Positions 35,345 to 42,398 of a DNA stretch of 42,398 nt are shown one piece after another. The stretch is from Actinomadura darangshiensis. Lineage in GTDB: Bacteria; Actinomycetota; Actinomycetes; Streptosporangiales; Streptosporangiaceae. The translations under genes were made by a program, and so were the position numbers. Each line of letters begins with the position of its first letter. Position 1 is the first letter of the stretch. The notes beneath the pieces were generated by a model that did no database searches, was not told the origin of the DNA, and worked only from the letters and a program-made list of their open reading frames with translations. The DNA lies in NCBI RefSeq assembly GCF_004349235.1, contig NZ_SMKY01000047.1, positions 1 through 42,398 of the forward strand, written 5' to 3'.

Positions 35345-36444
35345 TGAGCGTCGTGCTGACCGACACGCAGGAAGAGTTGCGCCGCACGGTGCGCCGCGCG
35401 ATCGAGGAGCACCACGGCGCCGAGCGGGTGATCGAGGCCGCCGAGCCGGGCGCCGGACACGACGACACGGAGGTGTGGAAGGCCCTCGCCGGGATCGGCG
35501 TCCCCCAGATCGGGACGCCAGAATCCGGCACCGGGCTGCTCGACCTCGGGCTGATGGTGCAGGAGGCCGGGCGCGGACTGCTCCCGGGCACGCTGCTCGG
35601 GCATGCGCTGGCGCAGCGGCTCCTCCTCGCCGCGGACGGGGCCGCCGAACCGCTCACCGAGACCGAGGCCGGCGGGCACCGGCTGGCCGCGTCCTGGGGA
35701 CTCGACCCGGCCGCGGTCAACGTCGAGGCGGACGGGGCGCTGCGCGGCCGAGCGGGGGCGGTGAGCGAGGGACGGCAGGCCGATCTGCTCGTCCTGCCGG
35801 TCACGACCGCCACGGGCACGGCGGTCGCCTGCGTCGAAACAGGCTCGCTCGCCTTCCCGGCGGATCCCGCGTGCGCGCTCGACACCGGCCGCGACTGGAC
35901 GGCCACCGACCTCGACGGCGTCCCGGCGCGGATGCACCGGCTCGAACCCGAGGCGCTGCGGAACGTCCTGATCGAGGCGGCCGTGCTGCTGTGCTTCGAC
36001 TCGCTCGGCAGCGCCGAGCGGTGCCTCGATGCCGCCGTCCAGTACGCGAAAGAGCGGCGGCAGTTCGGGCAGGCGATCGGCGGCTTCCAGGCGGTGAAGC
36101 ACCTGCTCGTCGACGCCCACGTCGCCGTCGGCAACGCCCGCTCGGTGACCTGGCACGCCGCCGCCGTGTTCGACTCCGGCGCGGCCGACGCCGCGTTCAG
36201 CGCGCACGTCGCGAAGGCCGTCACCGACCAGGCACACGTCCGGACGACGGCGACGGGCATCCAGGTGCACGGCGGGACGGGCTTCACCCGCGAGGTGCCC
36301 GCGCACCTGCACGCCCGCAGAAGCAGGATCAACGAGCGGCTCGCCGGCACGCCGGGCGAGCACCTCGAAGCCATGGCCGGCCACCTGCCGGCGGTGCTCG
36401 CCGAATGGTCGGGCGCCCCGGACGACCGGAATCCGGCGGAGTAG
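35344..36444 (+). CDS. Acyl-CoA dehydrogenase, subunit 2
   Basis: 366 aa from ATG 35344. More divergent than its neighbour: the N-terminal half keeps EELRRTVRRAIEEH and LLDLGLMVQEAGRGLLP but lacks a clear substrate motif. The C-terminal half has the structural motifs AVQYAKERRQFGQAIGGFQAVKHLLVD and QVHGGTGFTREVPAHLHARR. This split of features is usual for the second subunit of heteromeric acyl-CoA dehydrogenases. Confidence 0.9.
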   Translation: MSVVLTDTQEELRRTVRRAIEEHHGAERVIEAAEPGAGHDDTEVWKALAGIGVPQIGTPESGTGLLDLGLMVQEAGRGLLPGTLLGHALAQRLLLAADGAAEPLTETEAGGHRLAASWGLDPAAVNVEADGALRGRAGAVSEGRQADLLVLPVTTATGTAVACVETGSLAFPADPACALDTGRDWTATDLDGVPARMHRLEPEALRNVLIEAAVLLCFDSLGSAERCLDAAVQYAKERRQFGQAIGGFQAVKHLLVDAHVAVGNARSVTWHAAAVFDSGAADAAFSAHVAKAVTDQAHVRTTATGIQVHGGTGFTREVPAHLHARRSRINERLAGTPGEHLEAMAGHLPAVLAEWSGAPDDRNPAE

Positions 36445-36458
36445 AAGGGAACACGACG

Positions 36459-37442
36459 ATGTGGCAAGCGGATCGCCTTGAGATCACCGTGCTCGTCGAG
36501 AACTGGGTGGACATGCTGCTGCCCGAACTCGACACCCCCGGCGGGCATTGCGTGTCGCGGTTCGGGCTGGTGGAGCACTTCGACCCCAGGCTGATCCCGC
36601 CGGCGGCGGAGAACGGGCTCAGCCTGCTGGTCACCGCCTACAGCGGCAGGCGCGCCACACGGGTGCTCTTCGACGCCGGACTCACCGGCACGGTGCTCGC
36701 GCATAACCTGCGGTCGCTCGACATCGACCCCACCCAATTCGACCACCTCGTCGTCAGCCACGGCCATCCCGACCACTTCGGCGGCGTGTACGGCCTGCTC
36801 GACGCGCTGGAGGCGCCGCTACCTGTGATCACCCACCCGGACGCGTTCCTGCCCCGCTACGCGGTGATGGGCGACGGCCGCGCGGCGCCGCAGTACAACC
36901 AGGCCTTCCGCGAGGACGACCTGGACCGCTCAGGCGGACGCCAGGTGCTGACGCGCGACCCGATGGTGCTCGGCTGGGGGGTGTTCACCACCGGCGAGAT
37001 CTCGCGCGTCAACGACTTCGAGGGGCCGCCGCAGACCCTGGATACCCACGCCGCCGGGCTCTGGCAGGTCGACGGCGAGGGACACCGGGTCCCCGACCAG
37101 GTGTGGGACGAGCAGGGCCTGGTCATCGACGTCAAGGGCGAGGGCCTGGTCGTCCTGACCGGGTGCGCCCACGCCGGCGTGGTGAACACCATCACCCGGG
37201 CGCGCGAGATAGCCGGCGGAGAGAAGCCGATCCGCGCCGTCATGGGCGGATTCCACCTCGGCTTCCCGACCACGCCGGCGGAGAACGTCCAGAAGACGGT
37301 GGACGCCTTCGCCGAACTCGACGTAGCCATGGCCGTGCCGATGCACTGCTCCGGACTGCCCGCCCACGCGGCCCTGTCGACGCAGCTGGCGGACCGCTAC
37401 GTGCAACCCGCGGTCGGCACGACGTTCAGGTTCGGCGCATGA
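36459..37442 (+). CDS. MBL-fold metallo-hydrolase
   Basis: 327 aa from ATG 36459. The metal motif HGHPDH (H101, H103, D105, H106) is followed by TGCAHAGVVNT and GGFHL, completing a binuclear site. The N-terminal VLVENWVDMLLPE and the overall layout resemble the archaeal/bacterial MBL branch that includes methanopterin-linked phosphoribosyl enzymes, but catabolic members act as thioesterases or lactonases. In this operon, between acyl-CoA dehydrogenase and hydratase genes, a thioesterase or ring-lactone hydrolase role is plausible but unproven. 4-bp overlap with the next gene. Confidence 0.82.
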   Translation: MWQADRLEITVLVENWVDMLLPELDTPGGHCVSRFGLVEHFDPRLIPPAAENGLSLLVTAYSGRRATRVLFDAGLTGTVLAHNLRSLDIDPTQFDHLVVSHGHPDHFGGVYGLLDALEAPLPVITHPDAFLPRYAVMGDGRAAPQYNQAFREDDLDRSGGRQVLTRDPMVLGWGVFTTGEISRVNDFEGPPQTLDTHAAGLWQVDGEGHRVPDQVWDEQGLVIDVKGEGLVVLTGCAHAGVVNTITRAREIAGGEKPIRAVMGGFHLGFPTTPAENVQKTVDAFAELDVAMAVPMHCSGLPAHAALSTQLADRYVQPAVGTTFRFGA

Positions 37443-38275
37443 GCGCGCCGGAACTCGTCTTGCGGGAGACGCTGGGGTCGGTGCGCCGGCTCACCCTCAA
37501 CCGTCCGGACCGCCGCAACGCCCTCTCCGTGGAACTGCTGCGGGAACTGGTCGCCGCGCTGGAGGAGGCCACCGACGATCCGGGCATCTCGGTGATCGTG
37601 CTGCGCGGAGCGGGCAAGGGGTTCTCCGCGGGCTTCGACCTGGCCGCCGGCTACACCGGGCCGCGGACCATCTGGACCGACCGCGAGCGGCTGCGCCGGA
37701 CGAACCGTGCCCTCGACGAGGTGTTCAACACCCCGCTGCCGGTGATCGCCCAGGTCCACGGTTTCGCGATCGCCGGCGGCGCCGACCTGGCGCTGCACTG
37801 CGACCTGCTGGTGTGTGCGCGCGACGCGCGGATCGGCTTCCCGCCGGTGCGCAACCTGGGCGTGCCGCCGACGAACATGTGGCTGTACCGGCTCGGCCCG
37901 CAACTGGCCAAGCGCATGCTGCTCACCGGCGACTCCGTCACCGGCGCGGAGGCACGCCGGCTGGGCCTGGCCATCGAGAGCCACGCGCCCGAGGCGCTCG
38001 ACGGCGCGGTCCTGGCGCTCGCGGACCGGATGGGAAAGGTCGGGCGCGAGATGCTGATCGGCAACAAGCACGTGCTGAACCGCGGCATCGACCTGATGGG
38101 CCGTGCGACGCTGGCCCGCATCGCCGAGACCGAGGACGCCGTGGCGCACACCGCCCCGCCCGCCCTCGCCTTCCGCGAACGGGTCGCGGAGATCGGCCTC
38201 GCACCCGCACTCCGTGAACGGGACGCCGCCTTCGCCCCGGACCCGCCGGGCTTCGCCGAGCGGCACGCGGACTGA
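37439..38275 (+). CDS. Enoyl-CoA hydratase/isomerase family protein
   Basis: 278 aa from ATG 37439 (overlaps the MBL stop). Crotonase signatures: LNRPDRRNALSVELL, oxyanion-hole strands VIVLRGAGKGFSAGFDLA and HGFAIAGGADLALHCDLLV, and the start of the trimerisation region NLGVPPTNMWLYRLG. The first catalytic Glu expected in the GG-A-D-L region is not obvious, so hydration versus another crotonase reaction is open. It follows dehydrogenation in the pathway order. Confidence 0.92.
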   Translation: MSAPELVLRETLGSVRRLTLNRPDRRNALSVELLRELVAALEEATDDPGISVIVLRGAGKGFSAGFDLAAGYTGPRTIWTDRERLRRTNRALDEVFNTPLPVIAQVHGFAIAGGADLALHCDLLVCARDARIGFPPVRNLGVPPTNMWLYRLGPQLAKRMLLTGDSVTGAEARRLGLAIESHAPEALDGAVLALADRMGKVGREMLIGNKHVLNRGIDLMGRATLARIAETEDAVAHTAPPALAFRERVAEIGLAPALRERDAAFAPDPPGFAERHAD

Positions 38276-38364
38276 CGCCGACCCGCGCTGGATCGCTCGC
38301 ACACCAGTCATCGCCCATGCCGGTACGGCCCCATGGCCTGCCTGCCCGAACCGGAGGTCAACCC

Positions 38365-39246
38365 ATGTCGCCGGATGCCGTGGTGCGCCGCTCGTGCCTG
38401 TCCGTTCCCGCCTCGGACCAGGGAAAGGTCGACAAGGCCGCGGGGCTGGGCGCCGATGAGATCGTGTTCGATCTGGAGGACTCGGTCGTCGCCGAAGCGA
38501 AGGAGCAGGGCCGCGCCGTCCTCGCCGCCCGCCTGCCGAATCTGGTGCGCAGCGGGCGGACCGTGGCGGTCCGGGTGAACCCGGTGGGCACCTCGTGGTG
38601 CCACCAAGAGGTCCTGTCCCTGACGGGGGACGCGGCGCCGGCTTCGTTCGTCCTGCCCAAGGCGTCCTGCCCGGGCGACGTCGCGTTCCTGGACCGGCTG
38701 CTGTCCGGGATCGAGGCGGCCGGGGGCTCCGACCGGAGCGTCGGCATCCAGGTTCTGATCGAGAGTCCCGACGCCCTGCACCGCGTCGACGAACTCGCAG
38801 CAGCCTCACCGCGGGTGCAGTCCTTGATCCTCGGCTACGCGGACCTGGGATCCGCGCTCGGTATCTCCTACCGTGACCTGGACGTGTGGCTCCCCGTCCA
38901 ACACGCCGTCCTCCTAGCTGCCAGGCGGCACGGGCTGCAGGCCATCGACGGCCCCCACCTGGCGTACACCGACGACGCGGGCCAGAGCGCCGCCAACCAG
39001 CGGGCGAGGGAACTCGGGTTCGACGGGAAATGGGTGATCCATCCGCGGCAGGTGGCGTACGTCAACCAGGTGTTCACACCGACGGACGACGAGCTGCGCC
39101 GCGCCCGGACGATCGAGGCCGCGATGGAGGCCGCCGAGCGCGGCGGCACTGGCGCGGTGGCCGTGGACGGAGAGATGATCGACCCAGCGGTCGTGCTAGG
39201 GGCGCGGCGCACCCTCGCCCGCGCCGCCGCCGCGGAAGCGACCTGA
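38365..39246 (+). CDS. HpcH/HpaI aldolase / CitE-like citrate lyase beta subunit family
   Basis: 293 aa from ATG 38365, chosen over an upstream in-frame start at 38317 because GGAGGT lies 7 bases before it. RSCLSVPASD, DEIVFDLEDSV, VRVNPVGT, FVLPKA, VLIESPDALH and KWVIHPRQV are the successive signatures of CitE-like lyases, with the Mg-binding acidic residues in DLED and the Glu of IES. Members cleave or hydrolyse malyl-, citramalyl- or beta-methylmalyl-CoA-type thioesters. It would perform the terminal C-C cleavage of the pathway. Separated from the hydratase gene by about 90 bp. Confidence 0.9.
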   Translation: MSPDAVVRRSCLSVPASDQGKVDKAAGLGADEIVFDLEDSVVAEAKEQGRAVLAARLPNLVRSGRTVAVRVNPVGTSWCHQEVLSLTGDAAPASFVLPKASCPGDVAFLDRLLSGIEAAGGSDRSVGIQVLIESPDALHRVDELAAASPRVQSLILGYADLGSALGISYRDLDVWLPVQHAVLLAARRHGLQAIDGPHLAYTDDAGQSAANQRARELGFDGKWVIHPRQVAYVNQVFTPTDDELRRARTIEAAMEAAERGGTGAVAVDGEMIDPAVVLGARRTLARAAAAEAT

Positions 39247-39467
39247 CCCCGGCACCCGAGCAGCGTGATGACCAGTGCAATGCCGACGGCTTCTTGACAC
39301 CTCTTAAGGGTGGCGCATACCGGCAGTTCATTATGGCTACCAATGGTCCAATAGCGGAACCTTCATCACAGCTACGCCGAAATGGCGCGGAATACTTGCG
39401 GATTCGGATGCACTTTGTAGCGCCCGAAGACCCGTCCGCCCTGCCGGGTTTATGCGCTCGGGCCGTC

Positions 39468-39875
39468 CTACTCTTCAGCCTTCCCGCGGTTGCCCCGTGC
39501 TGGCCATGGGCGCCCGAGCACCGTCGTCACACGTTCTTCGCCAGTCTCGGCCTGCTCGCGGCGGCGCCGCTGCACAGCGGCCGCGATGAGTAGAACCAGA
39601 CCGCCGGCCACACCGGCGCGCGCGATGTACCCCGGCCCCGATCGTGCAGCCTCACACCGATCGTCAGCCAGACCCGCTGCGGTCAGACCGGCGCCTGTCG
39701 GGTCCGACAGCACGTCATAGGAGTCGGTGGCGTCCACCGGCCGGAACGCAGTCCCGCAGTCCGCTGTCCCGAGCCCGACGTTCACGTGGATCGGCCAGAA
39801 CCCGATCGCGAACGCCAGGATCAGCGCGGCCGACCCGGCGAGAGATAACGCTCGTGTGGTGGTCACGCCCCGCAT
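39468..39875 (-). CDS. Small two-TM membrane protein, function unknown
   Basis: 135 aa from ATG 39875 (GGGAGAGG directly upstream). TM1 is ALSLAGSAALILAFAIGFW (about residues 8-26). A 55-residue extracytoplasmic loop carries two cysteines (ADCGTAFRP and DRCEAARSG) that could form a disulfide. TM2 is AGVAGGLVLLIAAAVQ followed by RRRR, and the C-terminal tail is basic. The positive-inside pattern is consistent. It resembles small actinobacterial membrane proteins of unknown role and is not part of the catabolic operon (opposite strand). Confidence 0.65.
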   Translation of the reverse strand: MRGVTTTRALSLAGSAALILAFAIGFWPIHVNVGLGTADCGTAFRPVDATDSYDVLSDPTGAGLTAAGLADDRCEAARSGPGYIARAGVAGGLVLLIAAAVQRRRREQAETGEERVTTVLGRPWPARGNRGKAEE

Positions 39876-40374
39876 CCTCTCCCGGACCGCCTGTCGCTGC
39901 GCGCATCAGGCCGCATGAGGACACACAGGTCAACCTGGGCGGGTGCTGGCGCGACGTGCCCGCGCCACAACGAAAGCCCGCGAAGCCATGCCAGACACGG
40001 CTCCGTACCTGACACTGCGCTCCGAGAAGGTCCACGTCCCTGCTCGAGACTGCCCACATTGAGCTGCTCACCTGGCTCGACGACGCGACCCCCAACCCGG
40101 ACGTCGTCTACCGCGTCACCTTCGACCCGACCGTCGGCCCCGCTGTACTTCACCGAGATCGAGCGGGACGATTCCTCGCAGGTCCTGGCCCGCGTCACCG
40201 CAGTTGTCCGGTGCCTCTGCGGCGCCGCTCCCCGACCATTCGCAAGACATTTCGACCTCTGCGTCGCCATCCCCTGACCGCCCCGGCCAGGCGCCGGGGG
40301 AGGTGAGCCACGGCGGTCGACCTCGTATGGGAGTACGCCGCCCGTCAGTTTTGACCTGCACCCGTCAGCCCCTA
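39876..40374. other. Gene-poor region, probable degraded prophage sequence
   Basis: About 500 bases without an intact gene. Broken frames look protein-like, for example ETAHIELLTWLDDATPNPDVV near 40045-40108 and, after a shift, YFTEIERDDSSQVLARV near 40149. They are interrupted, so this is probably decayed coding sequence upstream of the terminase remnant. Confidence 0.35.
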
Positions 40375-40545
40375 TCTCGCAACCCGGTCGGCTGGGTGAC
40401 CGAACGGCTCGGTGCGCACCAGTGGTCTAGGCAGCGCGACATCGCCAACTCGATCGTCACGCACAAGCGCAGGGCAGTGAAGAGCTGCCACAACGCCGGC
40501 AAGTCGTGGATCGCCGCGCAGATTGAGGTGCCCCGGCTTCTGTGA
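40375..40545 (+). pseudogene. Phage terminase large subunit, N-terminal remnant
   Basis: The frame reads NPVGWVTERLGAHQWSRQRD, then IANSIVTHKRRAVKSCHNAGKSWIAAQIE. The pattern (D/N)PV-W-ERLG-WS-QR-I followed by RRAVKSCH-AGKS is the adenine-binding region and Walker A of phage TerL ATPases. Similarity ends at AAQI, coinciding with the left edge of the 1,883-bp repeat (40516), and a stop follows at 40543. Only about 50 of roughly 500 residues remain. Confidence 0.65.
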
Positions 40546-40637
40546 TGGGAGGCACGCCAGGAGGAGTTCCTGTCGCCCTAGCCCGAGGCTGTGCTGTCGT
40601 ACTCGGTAGGCCAGTCTGTCGCCGTCTGTGATGGTCG

Positions 40638-41156
40638 ATGCATCCATTGCAGACCCACCCTGCCCTTATGAGAAGAGTGAGGAGTGCTGGTGGTGTGTAC
40701 CGGCGATGCGGCTGCGAGGATCCCGACAGTGGCAGGGCGATAGGCCGCAGGTGCCCGCGGTTGGCGGCCGAGCGCAGCCACGGCAGCTGGTACCTGCGCC
40801 TCGAACTGGGAACCGGACCGGACGGTCGCCGTCGACGGGTCCGCCGGGGCGGGTTCCCGACCCGCAAGGCCGCGCTGGAGGCGTTGGTACGGTTGCGCGG
40901 CCCGGCGGGGAGTCCGCTCACGGTGGCCGAGTGGCTGCAGCGGTGGCTGGATAACCGCCAGGGTGCGCCGTCCACGGTGACCGGTTACGCCGATCATGTG
41001 CGGCGGTATCTGAGCCCGTTGCTGGGGCATCTGTTGCTGGCGGAGGTGGCGGTGGCGCATGTGGAGGAGATGTTCCAGGTCATTGCCCGCGAGCATCAGG
41101 AAGCGGGTCGGCGGTTGTCGGCTGCGACGTTGGATCGGATCCGTGCGACGCGTTGA
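40638..41156 (+). CDS. Tyrosine integrase, N-terminal part (split gene, copy 2)
   Basis: 172 aa, identical to the product at 16373-16891, with the same premature TGA at 41154-41156. It carries the Cys-containing arm-binding and core-binding regions only. Sharing the same break means the split predates the duplication or was homogenised by gene conversion. Confidence 0.8.
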   Translation: MHPLQTHPALMRRVRSAGGVYRRCGCEDPDSGRAIGRRCPRLAAERSHGSWYLRLELGTGPDGRRRRVRRGGFPTRKAALEALVRLRGPAGSPLTVAEWLQRWLDNRQGAPSTVTGYADHVRRYLSPLLGHLLLAEVAVAHVEEMFQVIAREHQEAGRRLSAATLDRIRATR

Positions 41157-42163
41157 ATGCGGCGTTGAATGCGGCGTTGCGGGCGGGGCTGGTGGAGGAG
41201 AACCCGGCGTCGCTGGTGGCGTTGCCTGCGACCCGGCGGCCGCGGGCGGTGGTGTGGACCGCCGCCCGTGTCCGGCATTGGCGTAAGACCGGGGAGCGGC
41301 CGGCGGTGGCGGTGTGGACGGTGGCGCTGACCGTGCAGTTCCTGGACGCGATCGCCGCGCATCGTTTGTATGCGGCCTACCATCTGATCGCGTTACGCGG
41401 GCTGCGCCGCGGTGAGGCAGCCGGGCTGCGTTGGTGCGATGTCGACTTGGACGAGGGAACCGCGGTGGTCTGCCGCCGACTGCAGCCCAGGGACGGGCGG
41501 CTGACGGTATGTCCGCCCAAGACCGCGCATAGCACCCGGGTGATCGCGCTGGACCGCACCACCATCGCTGTGCTGCGCGTGCACCGCTCCCGGCAGCAGG
41601 CCGAAGCGGACGCCTATGGTGAGGGCTATCGCGACAGCGGGTATGTGTTCACCAACCTCGATGGTGACCCGGTCGCCCCGGGCCGGCTCACCCACGTGTT
41701 CCAGAAGCTGATCGCCGTCCACGGGGTGCCGCCGATCCGGTTGCACGACCTGCGCCATGGCGCGGTGACGCTGGCGCTGGCGGCCGGGGTGGAGTTGAAG
41801 GTGGTGCAGGAGATGCTGGGGCATTCCAGCATCGTGCTGACCGCCGACACCTACACCTCCGTGCTACCCGAAGTCGCGCACCGCGCCGCCGAGCAGACCG
41901 CAACGCACCTGCTGCGCGCCGCGGGCAGGGTGCCCGGCACCACCCGACGCCGCGGCCGTGCCCTGGCCCGGCGCAGGCAACCTACCTGGGGCCACCCCCG
42001 GACGGCTCTGGTGCGGCGCCGGGCGACCAGTAGGCGTCCCACATCGGCAGGTCCCCGCCCACGGGCTCGGCCGCCTGGACGCCTCCGCTCGGATACTGCG
42101 TATCGGCTGCGTGATCGAGAGCCTGCGCTCCTCGCCCCACCCGACGACCTGCGAAAGGACTAA
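41153..42163 (+). CDS. Tyrosine integrase, catalytic part (split gene, copy 2)
   Basis: 336 aa from TTG 41153, identical to the product at 16888-17898, with the complete Arg, His-x-x-Arg, His, Tyr catalytic set and the same Arg/Pro-rich tail. It overlaps the N-terminal part by 4 bp and reads toward attachment site 3. Confidence 0.82.
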   Translation: MNAALNAALRAGLVEENPASLVALPATRRPRAVVWTAARVRHWRKTGERPAVAVWTVALTVQFLDAIAAHRLYAAYHLIALRGLRRGEAAGLRWCDVDLDEGTAVVCRRLQPRDGRLTVCPPKTAHSTRVIALDRTTIAVLRVHRSRQQAEADAYGEGYRDSGYVFTNLDGDPVAPGRLTHVFQKLIAVHGVPPIRLHDLRHGAVTLALAAGVELKVVQEMLGHSSIVLTADTYTSVLPEVAHRAAEQTATHLLRAAGRVPGTTRRRGRALARRRQPTWGHPRTALVRRRATSRRPTSAGPRPRARPPGRLRSDTAYRLRDREPALLAPPDDLRKD

Positions 42164-42351
42164 CCGCACACCGGTGGCGTGCCACCTCGAGTTGGTCGGC
42201 GCGGGGATACAGCCTTGCCTTCACCAATCGCACGGGAGAGATGCGGGCCTCGGCTCAGCTTGTGCGCCCTCTCGGCCCCAGGAGGGCCTCATCCCGGCCC
42301 CAGGCATGATCACCCACGCGTGGCGTAGAGCGTGTTTGCCCTGGTCAAGGG

Positions 42352-42396
42352 TGGTGGGTTGCGTGGGACTCGAACCCACAACCTACGGATTAAAAG
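42352..42396 (-). other. Attachment site 3: 3' half of a tRNA-Lys(TTT)-like sequence at the window end
   Basis: Identical to site 2 including the encoded CCA. The window stops two bases beyond the anticodon loop, so whether the complete tRNA-Lys gene (5' half to the right) lies here cannot be told. In an array of this polarity the intact tRNA is expected at the right end. Confidence 0.75.
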
Positions 42397-42398
42397 CG

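Larger units (their letters stand above)
40516..42398 (+). repeat. 1,883-bp direct repeat, copy 2 (runs to the window end)
   Basis: Second copy of 16251-18133, apparently identical throughout. The left edge falls inside the terminase remnant. The right edge is not visible because the window ends in it, so the true repeat may be longer. Confidence 0.93.

Noticed and set aside
39294..39593. Small gene from ATG 39332 with TTGACA (39294-39299) upstream
   Set aside because: The frame is open for about 87 codons and the -35 is good, but the -10 is poor, there is no ribosome binding site, and it overlaps the minus-strand membrane-protein gene.

Overview
The window is high-GC DNA (GC or AT-poor third codon positions throughout, frequent GTG/TTG starts, ATGA/GTGA gene overlaps) from an actinomycete, probably of the Streptosporangiales/Streptomyces type. 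This is judged from gene families and codon style, not from a marker gene. It is an accessory region and looks like a tandem array of three integrative islands. Each ends on the right with a tyrosine integrase reading toward a copy of the 3' half of a tRNA-Lys(TTT) gene on the minus strand (about 9898, 18087 and 42352). The window begins inside an IS630-type transposase and ends inside a 1,883-bp sequence that also occurs internally, so both ends look like repeat-limited contig ends.

Island 1 (1-9943): an IS630-family 3' end abuts, and probably truncates, a large Eco57I/PglX-like N6-adenine methylase gene. That gene overlaps by 4 bp a gene for a PLD-nuclease/SNF2-helicase fusion. Together they form a two-gene restriction/DISARM-like defence module. 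A small unknown gene and an intact 507-aa integrase follow.

Island 2 (9944-18133): the main cargo is a three-gene, translationally coupled operon. It encodes a 1,616-aa protein (caspase-like protease, helical middle region, Hsp90-type ATPase, and a long C-terminal array of winged-helix-like repeats), a 109-aa zinc-ribbon protein and a 198-aa three-TM membrane protein. A 14-bp palindrome and a plausible promoter precede it. This is the best candidate for an undescribed conflict or programmed-death system here. The island ends with an integrase split into two reading frames.

Island 3 (18134-42398): the left edge has a MazF-type toxin-antitoxin pair and fragments of three transposases. A catabolic island of about 20 kb follows: a GntR/FCD regulator, a UGSC-type Cys protein with its partner, a five-gene Dpp/Opp-like ABC importer, and a long acyl-CoA pathway operon (CoA transferase, amidohydrolase, Fe-type alcohol dehydrogenase/maleylacetate reductase-like, ADP-forming acyl-CoA synthetase, two acyl-CoA dehydrogenases, MBL hydrolase, enoyl-CoA hydratase, CitE-like lyase). 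Three operators of form GATGCA-N3-TGCATC sit at the promoters of the UGSC operon, the transporter and the CoA-transferase operon, and are the likely sites of the GntR regulator. The right edge has a small membrane-protein gene, a phage terminase N-terminal remnant, and then a second, apparently identical copy of the split integrase and tRNA-Lys end.

Reading of the catabolic genes: import of an unknown organic acid, peptide or ring compound, hydrolysis or decarboxylation by the amidohydrolase, CoA activation, alpha,beta-dehydrogenation by a probable two-subunit ACAD, hydration, and retro-aldol/Claisen cleavage. The substrate cannot be read from the sequence.
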